From Vigna angularis (Eukaryota; Streptophyta; Magnoliopsida; Fabales; Fabaceae), in the NCBI RefSeq assembly GCF_016808095.1, contig NC_068970.1, positions 14,490,501 to 14,554,500 on the forward strand: 64,000 nt of DNA. Reading direction: 5' to 3'. Below the pieces are notes generated by a model. It saw nothing but the letters and a program-made list of their open reading frames with translations. It had not been told where the DNA came from and searched no databases. Position numbers and translations under genes: made by a program. Shown here in pieces: positions 48,310 to 61,188 of the stretch (its first letter is position 1; every line of letters begins with the position of its first letter).

Positions 48310-50361
48310 GTTAAACTGAATAGTGCTTTAAAAGGAAATTCGTCTGACAAATGCAAATAAACTAGTGAACTACATACTGACTGATAAATACTCATTGTGC
48401 TGCTGCCAATTTTTTTTTCTCATTCCCAACATTAAACCATGTTTTCCAGATCCGAATAAGTGATGTATTCCTCATTTGGAATCTGAACATTTCGTTATCT
48501 GTGTGCCCATTCTATCAAGGGAGTATTTTCGTGTTGGTCAGTTACAAGTGTTGCTAACTCGAAAAACTAGAGACGGTGCAGGTTTTATCAACTTTGAGTA
48601 TCGTTATTTATTTTTGTTATTATTTTGGGACAACTTTTACGACCTAAAACATTAGGAAAGACGTACTGTAACTAAAAGTGTGAAAATAATAGTATTGATT
48701 GGAAACTTCACCTTAATCGTTCTAGTTTAGAATAATTTTAGGTGAAAAACATAACTAAAGTATCATAAACTAAAGATATTTTAAGCTTAGCTTTATTTTG
48801 ATTGATCTTTAGACTGTATCTTATTTAAAAATATACGTAATGAAGTTTAATTTTGTTTTAACTGATACTTAAATTAGTCTTTCTACAAATAATGTTTTAT
48901 TGTTCAAGGTTTATTGCAATTCATTTGATTTTGTATTAAAATGTAAAGAAAAAAACATGACTTTAGGAAATTTAAAATAATAAAAAAGTATATATTTGAC
49001 TCTTTTAATTACAAAATTTATAACGTTTTAGTGTTTTGAAAAAATTATTTTACGTAAACTATATAATTATTGAGAATTAAAATAAATAAATAAATGGTCG
49101 AGATTTCTTCTTTATTAATAGTTCGACCTGAATTTAATTAAAAGACCAGTCACAAGAGAGTAAAATTTTAAAAATGAAACTAAAATAAAGGTTTATGTAT
49201 GAAAAGAGATAAAATTTAAGGACTTTACTATTTAAAATATTTATCTATAAATATCATAAAAGTTAAGAATTAATTAAGATGAAACTAAGGTAATTTTGGA
49301 TTGGGGAGATGATTTGAAGAAAGGAAAGTGAATGGATGAATTTGAAGGGATAGAGAGAAGATTGTGGTGTTCCTGGATTAAGGGATTTGGAGGAATGGAT
49401 GAATAGATTTGAAGAAAAACTTATGAAAGTCTGTGTATGATGGATGGGTACGATAAACTAAAAAGAAATTGATAAAATTAGATAATTATCATTTTATTCT
49501 TACAAATAAATGTGATATAAAGTTAAATACAAATAGTAAAAATTATGTTAAATAAAATTGAAATTGTTATTTAAAATTACAAAAATATTATATTATAACA
49601 ATTATTGTTATTATATATATAATAAAAAAATAATTATTTATATATATAAGAAAAGAAAATTATATACATATTTTGAAGTTGTAATTTAAAATTAAATAAA
49701 TACAAATTATTATTATTAGTAGTAGTAGTAATATTATAATTATTAATATTGTAATTATTATTATTATTAATAAGATTATTATTATTGTTATTATTAATGT
49801 TATTATTATTATTAATGTTATTATTATTATTAATATTATTATTAATAAAAAAGGTGTGTACATAGGAAAGGAAATCAATTAGGTAAAAAGTAAAATTTTA
49901 ATAACTTAGAAAATCATGTATTAGAAGTGATAGTATATTTTAAATAATGAAACTCGTTTATTTTAATATTAAATATTCAAATTTATAAATATAATTTGAG
50001 TATATGAGTTTCATTATAAAGAAATATATTATCTCTCTAAAACTTGTTATCTAAGAGTCTTATACCCTTTCTCTAAGTCTTCTAATTTATACTTCATTTG
50101 TTTGAAGATTAGAGAGCGCATGAGTGATTACTGAGGTGAGATCTTCAAATATGTCCGATTAGTTTAGAGTAAGTTAGTTTCTACTTTTTTATCTATTTTA
50201 TGTGTTTTTTCATGTATGTGAGTTGTTGTTCCTTACATGTGTTATCTGAGTTCTCTATAGAACTCTTTACTGATCATGATACTAACAGTATAATCATGTT
50301 TTTATGGCTTGGAGGAAGAGATAAATTTCTTTAAGTAGTTGGAGCTATCTTAGCACTCTTA
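48310..50361. other. CHCH gene 3' flank and AT-rich intergenic sequence
   Basis: The first few hundred bases are probably 3' UTR. The rest is AT-rich. A run of ATT/TTA trinucleotides with interruptions lies at about 49705-49850. No further gene was recognised. Confidence 0.55.
49705..49850. repeat. Imperfect ATT/TTA microsatellite
   Basis: TATTATTATTAG, GTAGTAGTA and TTATTATTATTAA blocks form a compound trinucleotide array. Open frames over it are low-complexity artefacts. Confidence 0.85.
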
Positions 50362-51080
50362 CACTAGTAAAAAAAGAAGATACTAACGCGCCTATTATGC
50401 TTCGGTTGATCAGAAATCGAAGCATAATATGGCGCGGTGACATTTTTGAAATTTTCGCTAATGTATATGCCTCAGTTCTTTGTTAACCGAAGCCATAGGG
50501 TCCATACTGTCTCAGTTATGAAGGTAATTGAGGCCATAAAGTCTGCGAAACCTACCAACAAAAGACTTTTCACCAAAAAAATTATTTGTGCAGGGGTTTT
50601 GGCATCGGTTGTTCTCAGAACCGAGGCCAAAACCCCCCTACTCCAACTGACAATTCTATCTACAGCCTGACAAAATCTCTGTGCAAGGGTTTTGGCCTTG
50701 GTTGCTCTCAAAACCGAGGCCAAAAACCCTCTGCTCCACTAACATTCCCTTAAAGCACTCTGACGTTTGAAGTGACAATTTTTTCTGGGTGGGGTCTATG
50801 GCCTCGGTTGCTCTCAAAATTGAGGCCAAAAACCCTCTGCCCCACTGACATTCCCCCCTAAGCACTCTAATGTTTGAAGTGACAACTTTTTTCTCAGTAG
50901 GGTCTATGGCCTCGGTTCCTCTAAAAACCGAGGTAATAAACCTGCTGTCACTTGTAATTCCCGACTCTAAAAAATAATTAAAATATATTTTTTTATAGGT
51001 TTAGGCACCGGTTTTCTAAGAACCAAGGTAATGACACTCTTCTACTTCGGTTTGGCGCTTGACCGAGGTAATATGGTTGA
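50362..51080. mobile_element. CACTA transposon end with subterminal hairpin array
   Basis: It starts CACTAGTAAAAAAAG, the terminal motif of CACTA (En/Spm) elements, preceded by TTA. Within 700 bases at least eight inverted-repeat words of the type GGCCTCGGTTGCTCTCAAAA followed by CCGAGGCC occur (near 50400, 50470, 50597, 50690, 50798, 50907, 51003, 51043). Two or three of them sit in a tandem unit of about 109 bp (50690-50910) with CACTCT-ACGTTTGAAGTGACAA. Such subterminal repeats bind the CACTA transposase. No matching right end (TACTAGTG) was found, and the interior after 51080 has no transposase, so the element is truncated or its right end has decayed. Confidence 0.8.
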
Positions 51081-53024
51081 TTAAAATTTCAAAAATGTCA
51101 TTTAAATTTAATTTTGAATTTTGTTATGTGGAGTTTAGAGCAATTTAGTCCTTTAAAAAGGTAAGGAAAGTTAACTATCACTTTTTAAAGTTATTGATAC
51201 ATTTCTAGTTTATGATTCATGTTGAATTTGATTTGAGATTGATAGTCTAGTATGGAGAATTCATGTGTGATTGCTTGTTGAATGAGTTTTTTTTTATGGT
51301 CTATGATAGATTGAAATTTTTGTTTTAGTTGATTGAATCACTTTTGAAATATGTTTTGGGTATTATGAGAGTGTTGTTTGAATTGCTTGATTTGATTGAA
51401 ATTGGTGTTGAGTTGATGGACTAAGTATTGGTTGATTAAGTAAATTGGTATTCACTTTAATATTGAAGTACTTTTTGGACCAATTACCAGGAATATCAAT
51501 TTGGTCTCTAGTTTATCATATCACAATTGTCAATGACAGATTTTTGTTATGGTGCTCGTTGTTTTCCACCACTGAGCGGTCAAAACGTGAATGGTCTGAC
51601 AGGATACTATTGAGAGCTAGTTATCACTGCAAATCTATAATTATTTTCTCATTTTTTTTCACTGAGCGACGAGAGTGTCTCATTGAGCAAACAAAAATAC
51701 AAGAGCTCTATGTTGAATGACCATATCTGATGCTAAGTGATCAGTTCTAATACTAAGCATTCTATTTTGAAAGGGCTTTTGCGTTGGGCTTAGATGTAAT
51801 ATGATTTTCTGATATTTAATTATTTAAAATGGTTTTCGATAAATGCTCTTCTAACTTTTAAATCTATTCTATTGAGCATGTTTCTAAATTCAAACCACTT
51901 TTAGTATGGTATTTGGAATCTACATTGTCTATTTTTCAAAAATTATCAAAATCTGACTGTATTTTAGGAAGTGGAATTGTTATGTACTGAACATATAATT
52001 AAATAAATGTTTATTTATCAATGAAATGGAAATGGATAATAAGGTAGTCATATTTCTGTGTATCTTAACTTTAAAGGTATATAAATGCTCTTAATTATAT
52101 AAAACAAATGATATATTTTACTTTTATATATATATATATAATATTCTTTAATTTTGTTATAAATACATTATTAAAAATGGCTTAAATATTCATTTTACTG
52201 TGGAATTGGTACCAAATGTTTCGAACTCTGTATACATCAAGAAGGCAACCATTATTGGTGGTGGCAGAAAGGGATACAAGGTCAGTGTTGCTGTCATGTA
52301 CAAGAAAATACATGTTCTTGTGAACCACTCCAACTTATGAATTGTTATCTTATTTCCTTTTGTTTACATATAATAAAAGTTGTGAGATCTTTGACATTGT
52401 AATTTTGTTATATATAAATTTCAATTATTCAATCAATGTCATGATAAGATTTTTTGTGTATTCAATATAATCTATATATAATTTGGTGTCAGGAGAGTGG
52501 TGCAAATACTATCAATATCTAGAACTTTATATAATCTATAATTCAGTATCAGTGGTTTTTACTAGCAAAGAATGATTGATTATAGATAATAGTCTTTTTT
52601 TTTTCTTTCATCAATATATTTTTTAAATAACTTATTATCATAAGCATAATTATATCACTAGAATTTAATATAAAAATTTATTTAATATAATATAATAATT
52701 TAATATCATTGTCAATCTCATCATATAAACTTGTCAAAAAAAAAATGAAAACTCTGTATTAAATTTTAATCGTTATTAATCTTACTTTTATTTTATTTTT
52801 TTGTTTGATTTTATTTTAGTAATATATTATAATTTTTATTAGTATACAAAAAAATATTTCATCATCGTTTAAAGAATAAAAGTAAAGAAAATTTTAAAAT
52901 ATTTTTAAATTCTGTTTTTTTTAATCTCTTAAAAATACTTTTAAATTTTTTAAACTTTGTTTAGTTAATATTTACAAATTTGAAGATGAGTATAAGATAA
53001 CAAAATCTTGTTTTATTGTTATTC
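51081..53024. other. Sequence following the CACTA end, no gene recognised
   Basis: It may include the rest of the CACTA element. A short coding-like stretch at about 52200-52335 (VYIKKATIIGGGRKGYKVSV) was read, but it has no recognisable family and is bounded by stops. The remainder is AT-rich. Confidence 0.45.
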
Positions 53025-55672
53025 TGTAACATCCCAAAAATACAGTGTAAAACTATATAATAGGAACATCATATTCATAATACTTCAGATCAGTTCTTCA
53101 AAAGATAGGACGTAAGGTTATGGCCGAACGGCCTTACAAAAATAGCAGAGAGTTAAAACTGTACAATGGCTACAACTAGAATGAACGGTTTACAAAATAC
53201 TTATACCGAACGTTCCTACAAAAGAAGAGGCCAACAATTGACCGAATGTCCTAAGGTTCAGTCTTCACTTCCACCTCTTCCAGTGCTTCTTCCAGCAACT
53301 CTTCTCCTTATGCTCCCACCCACAGGGTGATCATCGCAATGACAAGGACGAACGAAAGAGAATACATGACAAGACAGGAAATAGGGTAAGCTTATGTAAT
53401 TTAATTCAAGTATCAACATATATTTCACACAAGTCTAATAAAAACCATCATGTACAAAAATCATACATTTCCAACCATAATCATACAACAATGCATGCAA
53501 AGACTGTTCTTTTTACTCTGACTGTCCGGACTGTATGAATTATGTAGCTATGACATTCTTGCACTCGTGGAAAGGTAATCTGGAAAACCATAAGAATTAC
53601 CATAGTTGGAAACCCAAGCCGCCACACGAGGTTAGCCCTTCATCCCTCACTGTAGCTGGAAACCCAAGTCTACACATGAGTTTAGTCCGATAGCTGGAAC
53701 CCCAAGCTATATGCAACCAGGCCTCCTGCTATTCTCACCACATGTGCCACCATTCTCTACTTGAGACTCGGTGACCATTAGAATGTCAGGATGAACGACA
53801 GCTTAGTCTGACCATATTCATACTTTACCATTCAATAATCAATCTTGAGACATTCCTCCCCGAAATACTCTTTCATATTCATACTCATTTCATCTACATC
53901 ATATTCCATCATCTTTCATTTTCAAAACCTCAAACCGAACCAATTTGAATACAGATCCCATACGATACCGAATATCGAACGTTAATCTTCAACCCCGAAC
54001 GAGACCGAACACTTGGAGTGAGACCGAGAGGTCTCCAGTTCCGAAACAGATCAAGATCAAGAGAGTTACTATTGGGGTTGTGAAAGAGACTGATTACAAT
54101 AATACCTCTCAAAGAATAATAGAATCGAACGTTATTTACAAGGTGAGCCAATTTAATGAACTGACTCATGAGAGTTTAGACCGAACGCAAATAAGCCTAG
54201 GCCGAGTACTAAGACTCTAGGCCGAACACCATTAGAAACTAACACTGTAGGACATCAAATAATAATAAGTGACGAGGTTATATGAAGAAACCGAACGCTA
54301 TAAATACTTAGCTTATTGATGAGTTCAACATCAAGGAGAACGAGTGATAGTCGAAGACCGAGCACTATAAAGACCGAACGCTATTGGGTTTTAGCCGAAT
54401 GCTCTTATGTTAAAAATTAGATTACAGAATCAAGGTCGAGCACTTGGTTTAAGACCGAGCACCACTTAGTACGAACACTTGGTGTAAGACCGAGCACTTC
54501 TAAACTTATAGAATAAAGGTTTGATAAATATAATAAGATACAATTTAACTAGTTTTTCAAAGAAGAACGAATATACAAATACATACATGTATATTTAGGT
54601 AATATAGAATACCATTTTAAGTTTATAACCAAATACCAAGGAACGACTACCCTCGGTCGAACGCTTATTTACAAATGTTACAAAACGAAAACGCTCGTCC
54701 TCAACTGGAATTCTCTCCAAATGAAAGAATCTTGTTCCAACCAAGTCCATAAGAAAACCGAACACTATATCAAACAAGCGCTGGTCTAATACCAAACACT
54801 TATTAAGAACGAACGCTACTGAAAACGAACGCTTGGTCCAAGACCGAATACTCAAGTATAACTGAATGGTCAATACTGACTCTCGACAACATCCCTACCC
54901 ATTTCATGGCTTTCATTAATCATCAATACTTTTAAACAACATACAATATTTCATCATCAACCAAATCATCAAACACAATATCATTCCAGTTTCTCATCTC
55001 TTATATTCATATACTCATACAGTCAACAATGCAGTAACAACCATATTTCATATTCATTCAGCAATCAACGAACATGCATCCATTCAATGCAAGAATCTAA
55101 ATCAAATTATATAAGCTTCCCTTACCTCTAACGTAGTCGAACGCTCACAGATATAGAATAGGGTTCTCCTCTACCAGAGGCCTTAACGTTCTACAATCAC
55201 GCTTTAAGAAACTAAATCAAACACAAGACCAGAAATACTCAGAATGAGAGGATCAACTCATGCAACCAAAAATCTGGGTTTGCATGCGACAGAAAACACA
55301 CGGCTGAGGGAGAGATGAACTTACTAGCTCGGAATCAAAAACTGATCGGTTCAAACGAACACCCTCGACGTCGGGAATGCTCAAGTGTGGTCTGTTTGAT
55401 GATCGGAAGAAGAAAAAGTAAGATTTCTTAGAGAGAAGATGAAGAAATCTAGAGAGAAGAAGGAGAAAATGAAAGTTCAGAACTTTAGAGAAGAAGGGTG
55501 CATGCAGAAGTGGCGTGAATTTCTGAAAACTTTGAGTTTTACTTCTACCGTCAAAACCAAACGTCCAATCTTCTGCAGCCACCTGATTTCCACTCTGAAA
55601 TTCTAAACTCTCTTCTTGACACTTGGCTTCCACTCAAATGGGGTTTCTTATTGGGTTTTTAAGGGTATGACA
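53025..55672. mobile_element. Long solo-LTR-like element (2.65 kb), family A
   Basis: It begins TGTAACATCCC and ends GGGTATGACA, with TATTC (53020-53024) and CATTC (55673-55677) outside, a 5-bp duplication with one mismatch. It shares ordered landmarks with the element at 58462-61350: the same first 11 bases, CATTCTCTACTTGAGACT (53752 versus 59267), CTTACCTCTA near the 3' part, and a terminal pyrimidine/GA-rich segment. The middle (53930-54850) is full of the words ACCGAACGCT and GACCGAGCACT, about thirty copies at irregular spacing. No gag or pol was found. It is best read as a solo LTR or a large non-autonomous retroelement of the same family as the right-hand element. Confidence 0.65.
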
Positions 55673-55677
55673 CATTC

Positions 55678-56328
55678 CTAATTTCTACCTACAATTATAT
55701 TATATTTAATTTCATTTTTTTTAATTTATCACACAAAAAATTATTACATAAATTATTTTGACCTACATTTACAAAATTAATTTTACAAAAAAAACTATAA
55801 TCATAATATTTTATTAAGATAATTTTTCTATTACCATTATTACTATATATTTAAAATATCTTATTTATTATAATCATTCTTTAAATTTTTTATTCTCAAT
55901 TAATTTATAAATATTAAATTAAATATATTTTAAATTTATATTTACATGAATAAATAAAAAATTATAAATTTTTAATAAAATAATTTATTATAAATAAATA
56001 TACAAATCTATAAAAAAATTTGCTGAATTCCACTAACAAACAACTGCAAGATTAAAAAGAATGATGATTTAACAAAAAAAAAATAACTGTACTTAAACAA
56101 TAAAAGAGTCATTGAAAAAGAGTAATCTAGATCAGTAAAAAAGTCTTTTTCAACCTTTGACCACACACATATATAACACTCATATTAACAGTATAACAGC
56201 TTTTACATTATTTAATCACAAATTAGTAAACATGTTAAATTTATATAGTTAAAATTTAAATATTTGTATTAATTTTTTATCATTAATGTGTGGGTAGCAC
56301 TCAAAATGAATATAGACGTAAAAAAATT
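55678..56328. other. AT-rich intergenic sequence
   Basis: Nothing beyond short A/T runs and chance frames is visible. Confidence 0.55.
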
Positions 56329-57868
56329 TAGGGCTGGACAAAAATAACTGATCTGTACTGTACTATAGTTAACTATATTATATTATACTTCAAAAAACTG
56401 ATTTACTTTTACTAAAAGTTCAGTATACTATTTTATGGTTTAGTTTTTAAAAACTGAACTTATAACAGTTTCGGTCAGTTAACTGTGATAACTGTATCTA
56501 TTCTTTTTTCTTCTCTAGTTCCCGTTCAATTGCTCCGTTTTGTTAGGAAAACGTTATTTAATAATAAAATATTAATAAAAGAAACTGTTCAAATAAAAAA
56601 TTAATAATGAATTTTTTAAGACAAAATTTTTTTATCACAAATTTTTATATTTTTTTTATCAATAAACATATATTACTTTTTAAATAATATTATTTTAAGT
56701 AATACAAGTAAAATATATTTTTTTAAATTTAATTTTATTAAATGATTAAGTAATATAAATCATAAAAAAAAGACTATATTAAAAAATAATACTTTAAATA
56801 TATTATATTCTTTAACATATTATTAAATATGTTAAAATATGTTAAATTTTTTTTTAATGATATTAAAATGTGTGTAAGCGCACACACTAAAATAACTATT
56901 TATTTTAAAAATCAACTTACTTTAAAATAAATATCAATATTATTATTTTTAAATGATAGTATTTTACATACTAAAACTAAAAAATATTTTTTAACGTTAA
57001 ATTTTATTAAATGAATATATAATGAAATATCATAAAAAAATAGTAATGTAGCAAAAAAAATTAATATTATAGAAATATCAAATGACAAAAAAAATAACAA
57101 ACGTTTATTAAGAATAATTTTTCTAGTATCATCTTTTATTATATTATAATAATTAATAAATATTAGTTTAATTTTTACATAATAAAATATAAATAATAAA
57201 TAATTGATTAATAAAACAATTTTATGAGGGAACAAAATAAATATAAATAAAAAATTATTTTAAAATAAAATAAGTAGATAAAAAGATAAAATAAATTATA
57301 TACACATATAAAACAAAAAGATATAAATAAAAAATTAAAAAATAAATATAAAAGTAAAATAATATTCATGACAAAATAAATATAAATAATAAAATAAAAA
57401 ATAAAATAAATAAAATAAATAAATAAATAATTTCCATACACATATAATAATAAAAGAAATATAAATAAAATAGAAAATAATAATATCAAATAATTAAAAA
57501 GTTAATTTGTAAGTCACTTATGAATAAAATAAAATAAATATTAAAATAAATTTCAATTAAAAAGAACATGTATTGTTATACTATTCAATTTAAAAATTAG
57601 TACAATTCAGTTTAAAAACTAGTACAATTCAGTTTAAAATTAGTATAATTTAGTTTAAAATTAGTATAGTTAGTAGTTCAGTTTAGTTTATATTATAGTT
57701 TAGTACAATTTAGTATAGTTCAGTTCAGTCCAGTTTGATAAAACAAAAAACAGTTCAGTTTAGTTTGTCTGAACTGTTTTATAGCTCAATTCAGTTTAGA
57801 CAAATTAATTTTTAGTTCAGTACAGATTTTAGTAATATAGTATAGTTCAGTTCTATTTGTCTACCCCT
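56329..57868. mobile_element. hAT-like element rich in short repeats
   Basis: The left end TAGGGCTGGACAAAAATAAC and the reverse complement of the right end (TAGGGGTAGACAAATAGAAC) are clear inverted repeats. The flanking 8-mers agree at about 5 of 8 positions, so the insertion is old. Both arms contain many copies of CAGTT(T/C)AGT and its complement; at 57590-57740 the word AGTACAATTCAGTTTAAAA repeats in tandem. The 1.54-kb interior is extremely AT-rich and has no transposase. Confidence 0.65.
57580..57760. repeat. Short tandem repeats, about 20-bp AGTACAATTCAGTTTAAAA units
   Basis: Four to six imperfect copies are followed by denser CAGTTTAGT/TAGTTCAGT words up to the right end of the hAT-like element. 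Probably transposase-binding subterminal repeats. Confidence 0.7.
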
Positions 57869-58456
57869 AAATGATTTTGTTTGTAGACTAGCATGATTTC
57901 AGATTTTATATTGTTACTCGTCTCATCAAAAGTCAAAATAGAGATGATCTTGAACAAATTAATATTCACCACAAACATCTTCTTCACCACTACTCACCTA
58001 CAAAAAGACCACCAATTAAATTATTCCAAAGTGTACTGCCCAACATATTTTATTAATCATATAATAAAATACTATAATTTATATCACCATTCATTTAATG
58101 CCCATTTCTCTTCTCTTTCTTTTTCCTTCCATTTTACTCTTCTTTCTTTCTTCTGTTCTCTCTAGTTCTTTCCTCTCTAAACTTCTATAATAATATCTCT
58201 ACATTTATTTTCTTTTCTTTTATCTACTCTTTTATGATATTTATCTTTAAATTAGTTTATTTTCATATTTTGCTTTCAAACCTACTCCTCAACCTACATA
58301 ATATCTCTACATTTATTTTCTTTTTCTTTTATCTTCTCTTTCAAATAACCACAGAATTATATTTGCTCGTCCTACTTTCTCCATTCTTTTATGATATTTA
58401 TCTTAAAATTTAAGAAATATAAAAACAAGTAAGTTATGTCAATAAATATATATATA
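57869..58456. other. Pyrimidine-rich intergenic sequence
   Basis: TTCTTTCTTCTCTC-type tracts occupy 58100-58390, with the phrase ATAATATCTCTACATTTATTTTC occurring twice (58188 and 58300). No gene was recognised. Confidence 0.55.
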
Positions 58457-58461
58457 AAGTA

Positions 58462-58540
58462 TGTAACATCCCAAATTCTCACATTAATGTAACATCCCAA
58501 CTTTTCACATTAATGTAACATCCCAAATTTTCACACTTGA
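58462..58540. repeat. Triplicated first 26 bp of the long LTR-like element
   Basis: The word TGTAACATCCCAA plus (A/C)TT(C/T)TCACATTAA occurs three times in a row at the very start, with few differences. The outermost copy abuts the target duplication, so the 5' end of the element itself has been reiterated. Confidence 0.85.
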
Positions 58541-58879
58541 TAATTAACATTACATTTACGGTAACATTCCGTAATCTCACCCTTTAAAATTTCCTAGTTG
58601 ATATAAGTCTATACATGTAAAAAGATTCTAATTATAGTTCTTCTACTCCTCCCTTTCCTTGGTACTATGTGAGGCGACATTCCTTCATCTGCTCCCGTAT
58701 AATGAATTATACGATCATCGCACATACCCAAACACAAAACAAAAACAAGTAGGGTGAGCTAACATGCAACAAATCATTTATAAGACATGCATAATTACTT
58801 CGATACAAACATCATATAATAATTATGTCAGACACCCTCATACCATCGTACCACAATTCCTATTAGACATTCGTCCCAC

Positions 58880-59085
58880 AATACCCAATAAATACCATAA
58901 TACTCAATAGACATTCATTCCATAATACCCAATAAACACTCATCCCTCAATACCAATAAACACTCATTCCACAATACCCAATAAACACTCATCCCACAAT
59001 ACCCAAATAAACACTCATTCCATAATACCCAATAGGCACTTATCCCCACGATATTCAATAGGTACTTATCCCAACGATATGTTGA
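58880..59085. repeat. Tandem array of about 24-28 bp units
   Basis: Seven to eight copies of AATACCCAATAAACACTCAT followed by CCCAC/TCCAC/TCCAT, differing by single bases. The last two copies have drifted to GATATTCAATAGGTACTTAT. Confidence 0.85.
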
Positions 59086-59944
59086 TGAGCGATCACGGGA
59101 GGTTCCGCACTTGTGATGTCATTCTTAGTCCTCTCACTATGTCCAAAACCGGCACATAGACCAGGACATTCTGCCCTCCATACCATTCACAAGGTTAGTC
59201 CCCTCACTATGTCCTAAACCGGCACATAGACCAGGACCTCCTGCCCCTCTCACCACATAATTCATCATTCTCTACTTGAGACTGAATCATTATTAGAGTA
59301 TCAGGATAACCTCCAACTACGGGACCCTCAACATCAACATATACATAAATACCATAACTGAATCTCTCCACGAAACTCATACCATGCTCACATTCCTTAA
59401 CTCATTACGAAATCTCACCACAATCCTCATACACATACCATGACATTACAGAATCTCTCCGCGAGACTCATACCATACTCACATTCCTCAACTCATATTA
59501 TACCCTTACGACATCTCCCCGTAATACTCATACATGTTCAGATGCATAAATTCAAATCCAATATAATAAAATGCAATCATCACAATTATAATTCATAATT
59601 CCATATCTACCACAATAACATGAATTCATCAGACATTTCCATTCCAACCAGATATATTGCACAATAATTTAACAGTACATAATCTGTTCAATAGGATTTA
59701 AGTTAAAAACTTGTCGAGTAAACTTCCAGGAAAGAGAGGTGCGTCACAATGGACAACTTAAGTACCAAATCTTTCCTTAGCCAAAGCATTCCTCAACTAG
59801 TTTTTAACAAATTTCTTATTTACAGATTTAAAACAACAGCATATAATATTAACACCGAAATTTAATATAGATATAAAAAAAAATAGAAATTAAGCAATAT
59901 TGAGATCCCTGAGAAGATACAAAATTAATATCTATAAATCTGTA

Positions 59945-60625
59945 ATTCCGATTTCAAATCTGAATGGTCACAATAATTCACTATTTGTTATAAACTACAT
60001 ATTAAAATTTCAGGTTGATCCAACGGTTAACTAGATAGATATTGAGGTTTTACCGAGGTAACTCAGGTGCAGAATTTTAAGTGGTTTTTGGTTATACTCA
60101 AAATGCGGAACTAATTTCCCTAAGCACAGACATTTAATTACAAATCTGAACGGTCAAAATGACTTAATATGTCTTATGAACTACATACTAAATTTTGGGC
60201 TCAATCTAACGGTAAATAAAATATATATGAAATGTTTACCATGATAACTTAAGAACAGAAATATAGTGTTCATCAGATTTTTCAAAAACTTAAAAATTAT
60301 TTTCTCCAAACATAGACTTTCAATTTATAATCCGATCGGTCAAAGTGTATTAATATATCTTAGGAATCATATATAAAAATTTCAAGTTGATCTAACGGTC
60401 AAATAAGTCGTAATATATATTTTACCGAGATGACTCAGTAACAGATCTATAGGTGTAATTAATTTACTCCAACATGCAGGATTTATTTCTCTAAGTATAG
60501 ACTTCTAATTACAAATCCCAACGGTCAAAGTGAAGAAATAGGTCTTAGGATTCATATATTAAAATTGTAGCTAAATCCAACGGTCAAAATAATTAAAAGA
60601 AAAGTTTTACCATACTAACTCGAAA
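59945..60625. repeat. Four tandem copies of a repeat of about 185 bp
   Basis: Copies begin near 59951, 60137, 60324 and 60508. Each has ATTACAAATC(T/C) followed by GAACGGTCAAA, a TATGTCTTA-GA-CATATA stretch, AAAATTTCA-GTTGATC(T/C)AACGGT and then TTTTACC-A-GATAACTCA. Divergence is about 20-30 percent by eye. The paired AACGGTC words inside each copy are the best-kept parts. Confidence 0.8.
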
Positions 60626-61103
60626 ATAAGAAAATTATAATCATAAAAACTAAATTTATATAAGTGAATAGATAACTACCATTACCAAAATTTTAACATA
60701 CTCACAACTCATATTCATTATCATAACATGGATAAAAATCATATACAAGAAGGATTAGCTCCCCTTACCTCTATTCCAGACTTAATCTCCTGCTCCGACT
60801 TTGTTTCCCCGAAACCCTTCAGAACCTCTACTCTTCTTACAACTAAAAAAATTTCTCCCTAACTCTTTCTTCTCTATTTCTCAAGCTCTCACTTGATTCC
60901 TCTTTTCTTGGTGCAAAATACCCTTCCCTCCCATGGCTATTTATAGTAAAAAAATTTTACTATTCCTTAATATTTTAATATTATTTATTATTTTAATATT
61001 ATTTAAAAATAATATTTCAATAATTTTCTCACCAAATCTGATCCAAATTTCTACCTACTACTTTCTTCCATGCTAAGAAATCCTCATGCTGAAAATTTAT
61101 TTT

Positions 61104-61188
61104 TACTATTCACTTTTTACTATTTACTATTCACTTTTTACTATTTACTATTCACTTTTTACTATTTACTATTCACTTTTTACTATTC
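61104..61188. repeat. Tandem 21-bp repeat, four copies
   Basis: ACTATTTACTATTCACTTTTT repeats about four times with almost no change, inside the 3' part of the long LTR-like element. Confidence 0.9.

Noticed and set aside
52200..52335. Possible small gene with VYIKKATIIGGGRKGYKVSV
   Set aside because: Short, without a start in context, with no recognised family and bounded by stops; kept only as a note in the intergenic entry.
52540..52560. TTTTTACTAGCA as the right end of the CACTA element that begins at 50362
   Set aside because: The last bases do not match CACTAGTG, no GGCCTCGGTT hairpins precede it, and no 3-bp duplication fits.
55253..55633. 126-codon minus-strand frame in the long LTR-like element
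   Set aside because: No recognisable domain, composition typical of UTR-like sequence, and no counterpart frame in the sister element at 58462-61350.
56912..57489. Two Phe/Tyr/Ile/Leu-rich minus-strand frames of about 100 codons
   Set aside because: Low-complexity translation of AT-rich DNA inside the hAT-like element.
58880..60625. CRISPR-like repeat arrays
   Set aside because: Repeats are directly abutting, diverged and without unique spacers, and the genome is a plant; these are ordinary tandem repeats in a retroelement.
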